A stretch of DNA of 64,000 nt from Anaerostipes sp. (GTDB lineage: Bacteria > Bacillota > Clostridia > Lachnospirales > Lachnospiraceae): positions 34,125 through 98,124 of the forward strand of contig JAQVEG010000005.1 in the NCBI GenBank assembly GCA_028697725.1. The letters are read 5' to 3'. Positions 16,113 through 24,940 of the stretch are shown piece after piece. The notes below the pieces were generated by a model. That model ran no database searches and was not told the DNA's origin. It worked only from the letters and a program-made list of their open reading frames with translations. Numbering within the stretch: the stretch's first letter is position 1; each line of letters opens with the position of its first letter. The position numbers and the translations under genes are program-made.

Positions 16113-17885
16113 ATGAACCAACAACTATTACAATTACAACAAAAACTAAAAGAACAGCATATCACATATTATTTAATTCCAAGTGAAGACCCTCATCAGT
16201 CAGAATATGTGGATGAACACTATAAATGCCGACAATTCATTTCAGAATTTACTGGTTCTGCAGGAACCTTGTTAGTTGGTGTTGATTCCTGTTATTTATG
16301 GACAGATGGCCGCTATTTTACCCAGGCAGAAGAACAAATCAATTCCACACAGATTCAATTGATGAAATCTGCAGTTTCTGGTGTTCCCACCATATCAGAT
16401 TTCTTAAAATCCCATTTGAAACAGGATGATATCTTAGCTGTAAATGGTACAACAATCTCTACTTCTTATGGAAAACAACTGGAAAAACTAGCTCAATCAT
16501 GCAAAGCATCCTTTCAGTCAGACTTTACATTTGCAGAAGATATATGGGTAGACAGGCCCCCAAAAAAGCAGTCTGAGATTTTTCTTCATGATATTTCATA
16601 TGCAGGGGAAGAAGTTTCTTCTAAATTGTCATCCATTCGAGAACGCCTGAATGAAATCAAGATTGATTCTCATTTTTTATCAGCTCTTCCTGATATTGCA
16701 TGGCTCTTTAATCTTAGGGGGGATGACATGGAATGTACGCCTCTTTTTTACAGCTATGCTTATATTACAGAAAAAGAATGCCACTTATTTTTAAATATCT
16801 CTTGTTTGACCACAAAGGCTCTCAATCATCTAAAAGAAAATCAAATTATTCTTCATGAATATGATGAAGTTGAGACATTTTTAAATGCACAAGAAAGAAG
16901 TGTTTTTTTAGATCCTGATACAACAAACTATGATTTATACCACCTTTTAAAGAAAAATAACATAGCACTTGGAACCAATCCCTCTACTCCTTTAAAAGCA
17001 GTACGAAATGAAGTTCAAATTGAGAATTTAAGAAAATGTCATTTATATGATGGAATTGCTATGACCAAATTTATGTATTGGTTGAAAACAAACATTGGGA
17101 AACTTCCAATGACAGAAATATCCGTCAGTAACTATTTAGAAGAACTCCGAAATATTCAGCCAGATTATCATAGTTTAAGCTTTGAGACTATCTGTGCCTA
17201 CAAAGAACATGCCGCTATGATGCATTACTGCTCCACAAAAGACTCTGATGTAGAATTAAAACCAGAAGGAATGCTTCTTATTGATTCTGGTGGACAGTAT
17301 TTTAGTGGAACTACTGATATTACCAGAACTTTTATTCTTGGCCCAGTTTCTGACGAGGAAAAGAAGAATTTTACAATCGTCTGCAAATGTATGTTAAACC
17401 TTGCAAATGCCAAATTCCTCCTAGGGTGCAGAGGCAGCAATTTAGATATTTTGTCCCGAGGTCCACTTTGGGAACATGGCATTGACTATCGCTGCGGTAC
17501 AGGTCATGGTGTTGGCTATTTCCTTGGTGTCCACGAAGGCCCTAACGCTTTTCGCTGGCAGACAAAAGCCGATCGATTAGATGCCATCTTAAGACCTGGT
17601 ATGGTTACCACTGATGAACCTGGGGTTTATGTTCCTGGTAAATACGGAATTCGAACAGAGAATATGCTTCTTTGCAAAAAGCAAAAACAAAATGAATATG
17701 GTTCATTTTTAGAATTTGAGCCATTAACTTTAGTTCCCATTGATATGGATGGAATCGATTTTACCTATTTTAATGAAGAAGACAAAAAACGTCTAAAAGA
17801 ATACCATCAAATGGTATGGGATGTTATTTCTCCCCACTTAACAGATGAAGAAAGAAACTGGCTAAAAGAATTTATCCAGCAATAA
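16113..17885 (+). CDS. pepP: Xaa-Pro aminopeptidase, M24B family
   Basis: This 590-residue cytosolic metallopeptidase releases N-terminal residues next to proline. Residues 1-300 hold two creatinase-like N-domains (opening with YYLIPSEDPHQSEY). Residues 310-525 are the pita-bread catalytic domain with the metal ligands in IDSGGQYFSGTTDITRTF, CGTGHGVGYF, TTDEPGVYVPGKYGIRTEN and the final FLEFEPLT. A C-terminal tail typical of the long XPNPEP1-like class follows. The length matches that class (about 600). The start has GGAGG 7 bases upstream. It is a single-gene unit with a terminator shared with the convergent AEC gene. Confidence 0.93.
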   Translation: MNQQLLQLQQKLKEQHITYYLIPSEDPHQSEYVDEHYKCRQFISEFTGSAGTLLVGVDSCYLWTDGRYFTQAEEQINSTQIQLMKSAVSGVPTISDFLKSHLKQDDILAVNGTTISTSYGKQLEKLAQSCKASFQSDFTFAEDIWVDRPPKKQSEIFLHDISYAGEEVSSKLSSIRERLNEIKIDSHFLSALPDIAWLFNLRGDDMECTPLFYSYAYITEKECHLFLNISCLTTKALNHLKENQIILHEYDEVETFLNAQERSVFLDPDTTNYDLYHLLKKNNIALGTNPSTPLKAVRNEVQIENLRKCHLYDGIAMTKFMYWLKTNIGKLPMTEISVSNYLEELRNIQPDYHSLSFETICAYKEHAAMMHYCSTKDSDVELKPEGMLLIDSGGQYFSGTTDITRTFILGPVSDEEKKNFTIVCKCMLNLANAKFLLGCRGSNLDILSRGPLWEHGIDYRCGTGHGVGYFLGVHEGPNAFRWQTKADRLDAILRPGMVTTDEPGVYVPGKYGIRTENMLLCKKQKQNEYGSFLEFEPLTLVPIDMDGIDFTYFNEEDKKRLKEYHQMVWDVISPHLTDEERNWLKEFIQQ

Positions 17886-17927
17886 AAAAAGGCTGTTTAT
17901 CGTATTGTATGATGATAAACAGCTTTT
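17884..17927. terminator. Bidirectional terminator between pepP and AEC gene
   Basis: A 10-bp stem GCTGTTTATC / GATAAACAGC (17892-17901, 17914-17923). The plus side has TTTTCTT, and the minus side has a seven-T tract. It serves both converging genes. Confidence 0.8.
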
Positions 17928-17939
17928 CTTAATTTAATT

Positions 17940-18863
17940 CTAATATACAAATCCTGCCACTGCAAACACTGCTGACATAGAAACTACAGAAAACAATGTA
18001 ATCAAGGCAAACAATTCTGCTGCATACCCTACATCTTTGTCAAACTTAACTGCAAACATAGTGGTAACTGCTGCTGTTGGTGCTGAAACTCCAAGTAACA
18101 CAATTCTCTTTACTTCAATATCAATATCCAAGAATATCATAATTCCTAATATTATCAAAGGAATCACAATAAGCTTCATAAATGAAATATAATAGATTCT
18201 TTTTTGTTTTAGTGTAGCCCATATATCTGTCTGTCCAATGGATACTCCTGCTACAATCATGGCTAAGGGTGTATTCATTCCTCCAATTGATTGAATTGTA
18301 CTTAAAAATAATTCTGGAATTCTAATCTGTAATAAGAAAAATAAAATTCCAAAGAATGTAGCAACCATCACTGGTGCAAGTATAATATTCCTCCACGAAC
18401 CCTTTTCATATCCTCCACGCATCAAGGAAATCCCCTGAGACCAGACTAAAACATTCTGTGCAGAAATAAATGCCGTAATATAGATTACCCCCAGATTGCC
18501 ATACATGGCCTGTGCAATTGGAATGCCCATAAATCCACAGTTAGGATAAGTCAATGCAAACTTCTCAATGACCGAACGATTCTTATCTTTTCCTCTTACC
18601 ATAAACCTTGATAAAAAGATAGGAATCAAATGAGAAACAAATCCCAAAACAAAGACTGCTGCTAATCCCTTCAATATCTCAGGTGTATAATCCACTTGAA
18701 ATGCTGAAAATACTACACAAGGAACAACTGCATAAAGTGCTACATTTGATAATGCTTTACTTCCTTCCTGTGTCACAAATTTAATTTTATAAAATAAAAG
18801 TCCAACGGCCATCATAAGAAACATCTTTAGAATCTGTGTTGAAACAATATAAATAATTTCCAA
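17940..18863 (-). CDS. AEC-family (auxin efflux carrier) transporter
   Basis: This 307-residue integral membrane protein has about ten hydrophobic segments. It shows the AEC marks ALYAVVPCVVFSAF, FALTYPNCGFMGIPIA and SAPTAAVTTMFAVKFDKD. Bacterial members carry malate, malonate, lactate or amino acids. The substrate is not evident here. Its start lies only 8 bases after the stop of a solute-binding lipoprotein gene on the same strand, so the two are co-transcribed. That pairing is odd, because AEC carriers are secondary transporters that do not need a binding protein. Confidence 0.88.
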   Translation of the reverse strand: MEIIYIVSTQILKMFLMMAVGLLFYKIKFVTQEGSKALSNVALYAVVPCVVFSAFQVDYTPEILKGLAAVFVLGFVSHLIPIFLSRFMVRGKDKNRSVIEKFALTYPNCGFMGIPIAQAMYGNLGVIYITAFISAQNVLVWSQGISLMRGGYEKGSWRNIILAPVMVATFFGILFFLLQIRIPELFLSTIQSIGGMNTPLAMIVAGVSIGQTDIWATLKQKRIYYISFMKLIVIPLIILGIMIFLDIDIEVKRIVLLGVSAPTAAVTTMFAVKFDKDVGYAAELFALITLFSVVSMSAVFAVAGFVY

Positions 18864-18871
18864 AAAAACCT

Positions 18872-19714
18872 CTACTCTTCTATGTTATTTGACTCAATCC
18901 ACTTGTTCTCAATCTTCTGGTAATCCCCTTGTGTTGTCATTTCTTGAAGTGCTACGTTAAATTCATCAACTTTTTTATATCCTTTTTTGAACATAATTCC
19001 ATAATTACTTTCTTCTTCACTTAAATTCTCTTCAAGATCTACAATATTAGTGTTCTTATGTTCTTTTAGATAATAATCAACACCTGTGGCATCATAAAGT
19101 GTGGCATCAATCTTTCCTTTTTCTAATGCTTTATAAATTTGATCCATATTTTTAAACTTTTTCACTTTATTTCCCTGTGCTAAATAAGTCTCCACATATT
19201 CGGCATTGGCTGTTCCGTCTTCCACACCAATTTTCTTTCCCTTTATGTCCTTACGCTCTTCAATCTTGCTATTCTTGTTTACCATAATGTGAATTGAATT
19301 CTCATAGTATTCATCAGAGAAGGTAAATTCCTTCAATCTTTTATCCGTTCTGGAAATACCTGCAATGGCACAATCCAATTCTCCACTTTTAATCTTCTTT
19401 GAAATATCAGCCATAGAACTTGGAACAAGTTCATATTCAAATCCAAGATATTTGCTAATTCCATCTATAAGATCGATATCAAATCCTACAATCTTTCCAT
19501 CCTTCTTACTTTTATAAGAAAATGGTGGCATCTCTGCAGAAACTCCGATCTTTAGCTTTGTTCCCTTCATAGAATTCTTAACCTTCTTTGAAGTAATCTT
19601 TGTCTTTTTCACGTTCTCTTTTTTTGTATCTTCTTTTTTTGTAAATGGTGATGTACAACCTGCAAGAGAAAACACAAGTACCAACGCCATACAAACTGTA
19701 ACCAATCTCTTCAT
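18872..19714 (-). CDS. Family 3 amino-acid-type solute-binding lipoprotein
   Basis: This 280-residue secreted lipoprotein has a signal peptide at 1-19 with lipobox LAGC and lipid-bearing C20. A Lys-rich linker follows to about 50, then a type 2 periplasmic-binding fold (SBP_bac_3), with GVSAEMPPFSY, GFDIDLIDGI, CAIAGISRTDKRL and the ligand-site region GTANAEYVE. Such proteins usually deliver polar amino acids to an ABC importer. Here no permease or ATPase gene is adjacent, and the partner gene is an AEC carrier. The ABC parts may lie elsewhere, or the protein may act as a sensor. The ligand is unknown. Confidence 0.9.
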   Translation of the reverse strand: MKRLVTVCMALVLVFSLAGCTSPFTKKEDTKKENVKKTKITSKKVKNSMKGTKLKIGVSAEMPPFSYKSKKDGKIVGFDIDLIDGISKYLGFEYELVPSSMADISKKIKSGELDCAIAGISRTDKRLKEFTFSDEYYENSIHIMVNKNSKIEERKDIKGKKIGVEDGTANAEYVETYLAQGNKVKKFKNMDQIYKALEKGKIDATLYDATGVDYYLKEHKNTNIVDLEENLSEEESNYGIMFKKGYKKVDEFNVALQEMTTQGDYQKIENKWIESNNIEE

Positions 19715-19869
19715 TCTTCATTCCTCGATTCTTTTTAATTTATCACTGCTTTTAATCATATCATCCGAAAAAATGCATGTCAATTGTATGGCAATTATTT
19801 CATCGTATAAAAATCCATGATTTTGTAAATGATTTTACTATGAAACGTTTACAGATGGAGGAAAATATT

Positions 19870-20646
19870 ATGGCACGTAACAAAGTTGAAATCTGCGGTG
19901 TCAATACCGCTTCATTACCATTACTTAGCAATCAGGAAAAAACAATCTTATTTCAAAAGATTGAAGAAGGGGATTTGGCAGCAAGGGAACAATACATCAA
20001 GGGCAACCTTAGACTCGTCTTAAGTGTCATCCAACGTTTTTCAAACAGCAAAGAAAATTTTGATGATCTATTTCAAGTAGGCTGTATTGGTCTGATGAAA
20101 GCAATCGATAATTTTGACCGAACACTAAATGTTAAATTCTCCACCTATGCCGTTCCTATGATTATTGGTGAAGTCCGGCGTTATCTTCGAGACAACAATT
20201 CTATGCGAGTCAGCCGTTCTTTAAGAGACATTGCTTATAAAGCTCTTTCCACCAAAGAACGACTCACAAGAGAACAAAACAAAGAACCCACCATAGATGA
20301 AATTGCTGAAACCATTGATTTGAAAAAAGAAGACATTATGTTTGCACTAGATGCTATCTCCACACCACTTTCCTTGTATGAACCTATCTATCAAGACGGG
20401 GGAGATCCTCTTTACCTTGTAGATCAAGTCAAAGACAAGAAAAATAAAGAAGAATTATGGATTGAATCCATTGCATTAAAAGATGCTATGACTCATTTGT
20501 CAGCTCGAGAATATAATATTATTAAACTACGTTTTTTTGATGGCAAAACCCAGACTGAAGTAGCCGATGAAATCAGTATTTCCCAAGCTCAGGTAAGCCG
20601 ACTTGAAAAAAATGCCTTAAAACATATGAAACGCTACTTAGAATGA
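19870..20646 (+). CDS. sigG: Sporulation sigma factor sigma-G
   Basis: This 258-residue late forespore sigma factor has near-diagnostic family sequence from its first residues (ARNKVEICGVNTASLPLL). Region 2 (NLRLVLSVIQRF, DDLFQVGCIGLMKAIDNFD, KFSTYAVPMIIGE), region 3 and region 4 (KLRFFDGKTQTEVADEISISQAQVSRLEK) follow in order. A longer frame begins at 19777, but ATG 19870 has GGAGG eight bases upstream and gives the conserved N-terminus. It is not next to spoIIGA and sigE here. Its expected targets include the small acid-soluble spore protein gene at 39255, which has a sigma-G-like promoter. No convincing sigma-F promoter was found upstream. Confidence 0.97.
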   Translation: MARNKVEICGVNTASLPLLSNQEKTILFQKIEEGDLAAREQYIKGNLRLVLSVIQRFSNSKENFDDLFQVGCIGLMKAIDNFDRTLNVKFSTYAVPMIIGEVRRYLRDNNSMRVSRSLRDIAYKALSTKERLTREQNKEPTIDEIAETIDLKKEDIMFALDAISTPLSLYEPIYQDGGDPLYLVDQVKDKKNKEELWIESIALKDAMTHLSAREYNIIKLRFFDGKTQTEVADEISISQAQVSRLEKNALKHMKRYLE

Positions 20647-20684
20647 TATCCGTTGAAAGATATCATTCTTGTTTCGTCTTTTTT
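20640..20684 (+). terminator. Terminator of sigG
   Basis: An 11-bp stem AGAATGATATC / GATATCATTCT with an 8-base loop is followed by TGTTTCGTC and six T residues. It overlaps the 3' end of the convergent membrane-protein gene. Confidence 0.7.
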
Positions 20685-21067
20685 CCAAATTCAATACTTC
20701 CCCATATGATTCTTGTTTCCCAAACAAAAGATAAAATTGGGACTCCCATCCATAAGGTCTTACTTTCTTCGCTTAATATCCCAAGATGTAATATTCCAAA
20801 ACATTGAAGCACTATAACAAGAGTATATAAAGCCAAGCCAATCAATGTTGGTGTAAAAACATAGTGTCTCTTTCGTTGTAATTCCTTGTTAAAATAAAAA
20901 TAAGACATTCCATTGATTGCAAGACTAAAACCAGATAAAATTACACTGATTCTATAATAGTTCTCGATGGGCTGAAAGAAACGTCCAATCCAGGCACAAA
21001 ATGCAGCCAATATACAAATTAATAGCATAATGATCCATAATAATTTTTCCATTCTAGATTTTTTCAT
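20663..21067 (-). CDS. Small membrane protein, function unknown
   Basis: This 134-residue protein has about four hydrophobic segments (about 8-28, 38-58, 70-92 and 105-122) and basic ends. No family is recognised. It begins 9 bases after a HAD-family phosphatase gene on the same strand, so the two are probably co-transcribed. Its stop lies within the sigG terminator stem. The regular spacing of helices and normal codon use support a real gene. Confidence 0.7.
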   Translation of the reverse strand: MKKSRMEKLLWIIMLLICILAAFCAWIGRFFQPIENYYRISVILSGFSLAINGMSYFYFNKELQRKRHYVFTPTLIGLALYTLVIVLQCFGILHLGILSEESKTLWMGVPILSFVWETRIIWGSIEFGKKTKQE

Positions 21068-21076
21068 TTTTCTCCT

Positions 21077-21865
21077 TTATATTAACCCAAACTGCATTAA
21101 TCCAGATGCGATTCCATCTTCATAGGCAGGGGCAGTTTTGTATTCTGCAATTTCAAGTAACTCTGGAACCGAATTCCCCATTGCGATTCCATATTGAACG
21201 TATTGTAAAAGTTCAATATCATTGGCACTGTCTCCAAAGGCATAGCTATCCTCTCTCCCCATTCCAAAATAATCAAGTACCTTTTGTACCCCAGTTGCTT
21301 TATTTTTTCCTTTTTGAATAAATTCCACGCTATTTACTTGTGAATGTACCACACCAGTTACGGTATTATCTAACATGTGTTCCACTTCTTCTTTATATTT
21401 AGGATTCATGTGATGATAAGTCCATTTGTTAATCTGCTTTACCTCTTGATTCATTGGATAATTGTCTTTTGTAGTATTTTCAAACAATTGCTCCACAACA
21501 TGCTTATAATATGGCTCTTCCATCATTTCCTCATCATAGTATCCAGCCAGACTTCCCTCTAAGATAGTTCCAATATGCTTTTGTTTTCCGTATTCTATCA
21601 CTCGCTTCACATACTCATTTGGAATTGTATCGTTAAACAACTCATTTCCCTCGCAAATAATATGGGAACCCGCTGCAACAATAATCCCATGAAATCCAAG
21701 CTGTAAATATTCCTTTGGAACCATACCCATGGCTCTGCCTGTACACAAGATTGCTTTATTTCCATTCTCTATTAATTGCTCAACTGCTTGTAATGCTGTT
21801 TTGGGAATTCCAATCCCTGGATAAAACAAAGTACCGTCAATATCAAAAAATACAATTTTGTTCAT
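21077..21865 (-). CDS. Cof-type HAD-superfamily hydrolase
   Basis: This 262-residue cytosolic phosphatase has HAD motif I FFDIDGT (nucleophile D8, acid D10), motif II in ILCTGR, a lysine-bearing motif III near KGKNKATGV, and motif IV GDSANDIELL. A type IIB cap domain lies between motifs II and III. Members dephosphorylate sugar phosphates, nucleotides or flavin precursors. The specific substrate is not given by sequence. The first residues MNKIVFFDIDGTL fix the start. It precedes a small membrane-protein gene in the same operon. Confidence 0.9.
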   Translation of the reverse strand: MNKIVFFDIDGTLFYPGIGIPKTALQAVEQLIENGNKAILCTGRAMGMVPKEYLQLGFHGIIVAAGSHIICEGNELFNDTIPNEYVKRVIEYGKQKHIGTILEGSLAGYYDEEMMEEPYYKHVVEQLFENTTKDNYPMNQEVKQINKWTYHHMNPKYKEEVEHMLDNTVTGVVHSQVNSVEFIQKGKNKATGVQKVLDYFGMGREDSYAFGDSANDIELLQYVQYGIAMGNSVPELLEIAEYKTAPAYEDGIASGLMQFGLI

Positions 21866-21884
21866 GTTATTCTTCTCCTCATAT

Positions 21885-21914
21885 AAAAGGACATCTCTCT
21901 CGAAATGTCCTTTT
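21885..21914 (-). terminator. Terminator of the dual-DhaKL PTS operon
   Basis: A 10-bp stem AAAAGGACAT / ATGTCCTTTT (21885-21894, 21905-21914) stands directly after the last dhaL stop on the minus strand. The T-rich end of the stem serves as the U-tract. Confidence 0.7.
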
Positions 21915-21917
21915 GCT

Positions 21918-22559
21918 TTAATGTAGTAATTCCTTTATCGTATCAGAAATCGTATTTAAAATCAAAAAACAGCTGGTGGCTCCCGCATCCAAAACACCTT
22001 TTGAACGTTCTCCTAGACGGCTTGCACGCCCAATTTTAGCAACCAAATCCTTTGTAGATTCCCAACCTGATTTTGCTGCATCCTGCATAGCGTCAACACA
22101 ACTTAGGAAATCTGCTCCATTTTGTTTTGCACTAGTAAATGCATCTCTTGCTGGAATTAGTGTATCCATTAATGTTTTATCCCCTACTTTTGCAATGCTG
22201 ATTTCTTCAATTCCCTCTACAGCATTGGAAATCATTTCTTCAAAAACATTGGCATCAATTTCATCTTTTCCGTCACTTGCCTCTGCCAATTCATCAAACA
22301 AAAGTCCATACAGCGGTCCCATGGAACCTCCTATATCTTCAAGCAAAGTTTCTCCAAGAACTGATAGTCCCTCGGACATGTCATAATCTTTGTCCTTTAA
22401 CTTCTCTTGACATATGGTAAATCCTTTGTTCATGTTAATTCCATGATCCCCATCTCCTATTTTTCCGTCAATTTCACTTAAATAGTCACGATTTTTTTGT
22501 ATGGTTTCAATCAAGCGAGTCACAATTAATGCCCCATCTTTGTTTGTAAAACTACTCAT
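21918..22559 (-). CDS. dhaL: DhaL-type dihydroxyacetone kinase subunit (copy A)
   Basis: This 213-residue all-helical ATP- or ADP-binding kinase subunit shows the Mg/nucleotide motif GKIGDGDHGINM, the loop GGSMGPLYG, and KVGDKTLMDTLIPA. DhaL phosphorylates a ketose held covalently by DhaK. It is the last gene of a nine-gene operon that holds two DhaK and two DhaL genes. Its intact GDGDHG and its similarity to standard DhaL suggest it may work with the DhaK at 27044, but the pairing is only inferred. No DhaM phosphotransfer protein is present, so ATP is the likely donor. Confidence 0.92.
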   Translation of the reverse strand: MSSFTNKDGALIVTRLIETIQKNRDYLSEIDGKIGDGDHGINMNKGFTICQEKLKDKDYDMSEGLSVLGETLLEDIGGSMGPLYGLLFDELAEASDGKDEIDANVFEEMISNAVEGIEEISIAKVGDKTLMDTLIPARDAFTSAKQNGADFLSCVDAMQDAAKSGWESTKDLVAKIGRASRLGERSKGVLDAGATSCFLILNTISDTIKELLH

Positions 22560-22583
22560 ATGCTTCTCCTTTAATGTATTATT

Positions 22584-23210
22584 TTATGCAAGAGAACTTC
22601 GTTTCAAAGCCTCCATGAGCAATACTGCAACATAAGCTCCTGGATCCTCAAGACTTCTAGATGCCTCTCCTCTCGTTGCTGCTCTTCCATGAACTGCCAA
22701 CATTGTTGTCGTATTTTTAAATCCTTGCATAGATGCCTCATAGGCATTCTTTGCCATGGTTTCAAAATCTTTTCCCTCTTCTACAGATAATTTCAAACTC
22801 TCTACTGCTGGATGAAGGCCGTCAATAAATGTCTTATCTCCAACTTTAGCACCACCGAGTTTTGAAACTCCTGCTTCATAAGATTCAAACATAAATGCTA
22901 TATCAGAAAGCTCTATGGACTCTTTTCCCTTTAGATCCTTTCCTCCTTGCTTTAATCCAGTTGCCATTAAAGAACCCATGGTAGATGGCACTTTGTTTGC
23001 CATTGCTTTTCCTGCGGCAAATAAAAGCTTTCCTGCATCTGTAATTGTTCCATCTTTCACTGCTTCGTATGCAGCTTTGAAACCATCACTCATGGTAAGA
23101 CCTAAATCTCCATCCCCAACAATGCTGTCCATTTCAATTAGTTTGTCTCTGTTCTCAGTCATTACATTACTGATTTCTTTTAGTAAGGTAATTAAATAAG
23201 ATATTTCCAT
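22584..23210 (-). CDS. DhaL-type kinase subunit (copy B)
   Basis: This 208-residue second DhaL-fold protein carries GDGDLGLTM where most DhaL have GDGDHG (His replaced by Leu), along with PSTMGSLMATGL and KVGDKTFIDGLHPA. The aspartates that bind Mg are kept, so catalysis is plausible. It starts 12 bases after the DhaK gene at 23223 and is the natural partner of that protein. Divergence from copy A suggests a different nucleotide-site geometry or a different partner rather than simple duplication. Ketoses other than dihydroxyacetone (for example tetruloses) are used by related kinases. Confidence 0.88.
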   Translation of the reverse strand: MEISYLITLLKEISNVMTENRDKLIEMDSIVGDGDLGLTMSDGFKAAYEAVKDGTITDAGKLLFAAGKAMANKVPSTMGSLMATGLKQGGKDLKGKESIELSDIAFMFESYEAGVSKLGGAKVGDKTFIDGLHPAVESLKLSVEEGKDFETMAKNAYEASMQGFKNTTTMLAVHGRAATRGEASRSLEDPGAYVAVLLMEALKRSSLA

Positions 23211-23222
23211 GAATTTTGCCTC

Positions 23223-24233
23223 CTAAATTTGCTTGAAAAATGGTGTATCAGCGTTTTTATCTAACATTTCGGTCAACTCATCGTCCAATTTTAATAAAGA
23301 AATTGAGAATCCTGCCATTTCAATTGATGTTGCATACTCTCCAACATAATATTTATGTACTTTGATTCCTTTGTCTCCTAAATTTTCATGGATACGACGT
23401 GTTACAATGTACTGCTCATCCAATGGAGTTGCTCCAAGTCCATTCACAAGAACTGCCACACTATCTCCTCTTTCATATGGAAGATCTGCTACAATTTGAT
23501 CTAACATCTCATCTACAACTTGATCTGCTGGTTCAATCTTTCCTCGACGAATTCCTTGTTCCCCATGGATTCCCATTCCAATTTCCATTTCATCTTCTGC
23601 AATCTCAAAACTTGGTTTTCCAACACGTGGCACAGTACAAGGAGTCAATGCTACTCCCATAGTTCTTACATTTTGATTTGCTTTATCTGCAATGCGCTTT
23701 ACTTCATCAAGACTTAACATCTTCTCTGCCGCAGCACCTGCACATTTATAAACAAAGAAAATTCCTGCAACTCCACGACGTGTGCTTTTTTCTCCTGGTG
23801 CAGAAGGTCCTGCTGAGGCAACATCATCTGCTCCTAACACAGTTTCAACCCGAATATCATCTTCCATATCTACTTCATCTGCTGCAGGATCAAAGGTAAA
23901 AATATCACCATTATAGTTTCCATAGATATAAAGAACTCCAGCTCCACTGTCAACTTCTCTTGTAACTGCAACTGCCTGATCTACACTTGGAGACTGAAAT
24001 ACGTCTCCAACGCAACATCCATCTAACATACCTTTTCCAACATAACCTAAGAACAATGGTAAATGTCCAGAACCGCCTCCTGTGACAAGTCCAACTTTTC
24101 CTTCTTTTTTGTGTTTTGTTACAAGGCATTGTAAATCACCCCCAACACAAGTTAAATCTTCTGGATGTGCAATGTAAATACCCTCTAACATTTCTTTTAA
24201 ATAATTATCTGGCTGGTTAATCATCTTTTTCAT
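23223..24233 (-). CDS. DhaK-type ketose-binding kinase subunit (copy B)
   Basis: This 336-residue DhaK-family protein has H223 in GIHGEQG, the residue that forms a hemiaminal with the ketose. It also has H57 in GGGSGH and the catalytic aspartate D110 in GNYNGD. The substrate-pocket stretch reads LPLFLGYVG instead of the usual EPAHAGYVG. The active residues are complete, but the pocket differs, so a substrate other than dihydroxyacetone is possible. It lies between a class II aldolase gene and dhaL copy B. The expected product is a ketose phosphate for lower glycolysis or for the aldolase. Confidence 0.9.
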   Translation of the reverse strand: MKKMINQPDNYLKEMLEGIYIAHPEDLTCVGGDLQCLVTKHKKEGKVGLVTGGGSGHLPLFLGYVGKGMLDGCCVGDVFQSPSVDQAVAVTREVDSGAGVLYIYGNYNGDIFTFDPAADEVDMEDDIRVETVLGADDVASAGPSAPGEKSTRRGVAGIFFVYKCAGAAAEKMLSLDEVKRIADKANQNVRTMGVALTPCTVPRVGKPSFEIAEDEMEIGMGIHGEQGIRRGKIEPADQVVDEMLDQIVADLPYERGDSVAVLVNGLGATPLDEQYIVTRRIHENLGDKGIKVHKYYVGEYATSIEMAGFSISLLKLDDELTEMLDKNADTPFFKQI

Positions 24234-24270
24234 AAATAGTAGCTCCTTTATTTTATTACGTTTACGACAA

Positions 24271-24939
24271 TTATTTGTTTGGGAACTTAATCTGAGATGG
24301 ATAAGCCCAGCTCTTTAATTCTTCTTGTGGGAATGCATATGGTTCTTCTCCACCATTGGCAACCAATGCGTTCCAGTATAATTGAGCTAATTCTTCTACA
24401 TAAGATGCTTTTAAGAATGCTTCATAAATATCACGAGAATCTACTGCTACAACACCATGTCCCTGAAGTAAAAAGCAATCTGATTCTTGAACTGGCTCTA
24501 TTACACTATCAGAAAGGTCTGTTGATCCAGGACGTCCATAAGGGGCTACTGGAATTCTTGCTTTTGTTACTCCTAAATTTGCCACTTCATAAACAACGGC
24601 TGGAATTGCTTTGTCTAGCACTGCAAATGTTGTTCCATACATAGAGTGTGTATGTGCCACTGCATTTACATCTGGTCTTGTTTTGTAAATTTGTAAATGC
24701 ATCAATGACTCACTTGTTGGTCGAAGTCCTGATAAATTTTCTTGTACATTTGCATCTAAATCTAAAACAATCATGTCTCTTGGTGTCAATAATTCTCGAT
24801 CTACCTGTGTTGGTGTAATTACTACCATTCCACTTTCAGGATCTCTTGCACTAAAATTTCCTGATAAATGCTTACATAATCCATCCTTTTGAGCTCTTTT
24901 TGCAATTTGACACACATCTTTTTTTAATGATTCTAACAT
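24271..24939 (-). CDS. Class II aldolase (FucA/AraD family)
   Basis: This 222-residue zinc-dependent class II aldolase or epimerase is related to L-fuculose-1-phosphate aldolase and L-ribulose-5-phosphate 4-epimerase. Visible parts are the phosphate-binding segment LSGNFSAR (25-32), catalytic glutamate E77 in PTSESLMH, and zinc ligands H96 and H98 (AHTHS) and H161 (QGHGVV). The family either splits a ketose-1-phosphate into DHAP and an aldehyde or inverts C4. Here it sits in an operon with two ketose kinases and a galactitol-type PTS, which favours an aldolase role on a phosphorylated ketose. It starts one base after the regulator stop, so translation is probably coupled. Confidence 0.88.
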   Translation of the reverse strand: MLESLKKDVCQIAKRAQKDGLCKHLSGNFSARDPESGMVVITPTQVDRELLTPRDMIVLDLDANVQENLSGLRPTSESLMHLQIYKTRPDVNAVAHTHSMYGTTFAVLDKAIPAVVYEVANLGVTKARIPVAPYGRPGSTDLSDSVIEPVQESDCFLLQGHGVVAVDSRDIYEAFLKASYVEELAQLYWNALVANGGEEPYAFPQEELKSWAYPSQIKFPNK

Positions 24940-24940
24940 T

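Noticed and set aside
19740..19869. Sigma-F type promoter before sigG
   Set aside because: GTATA- and GCATG-like boxes exist, but none has a matching -10 at the correct distance.
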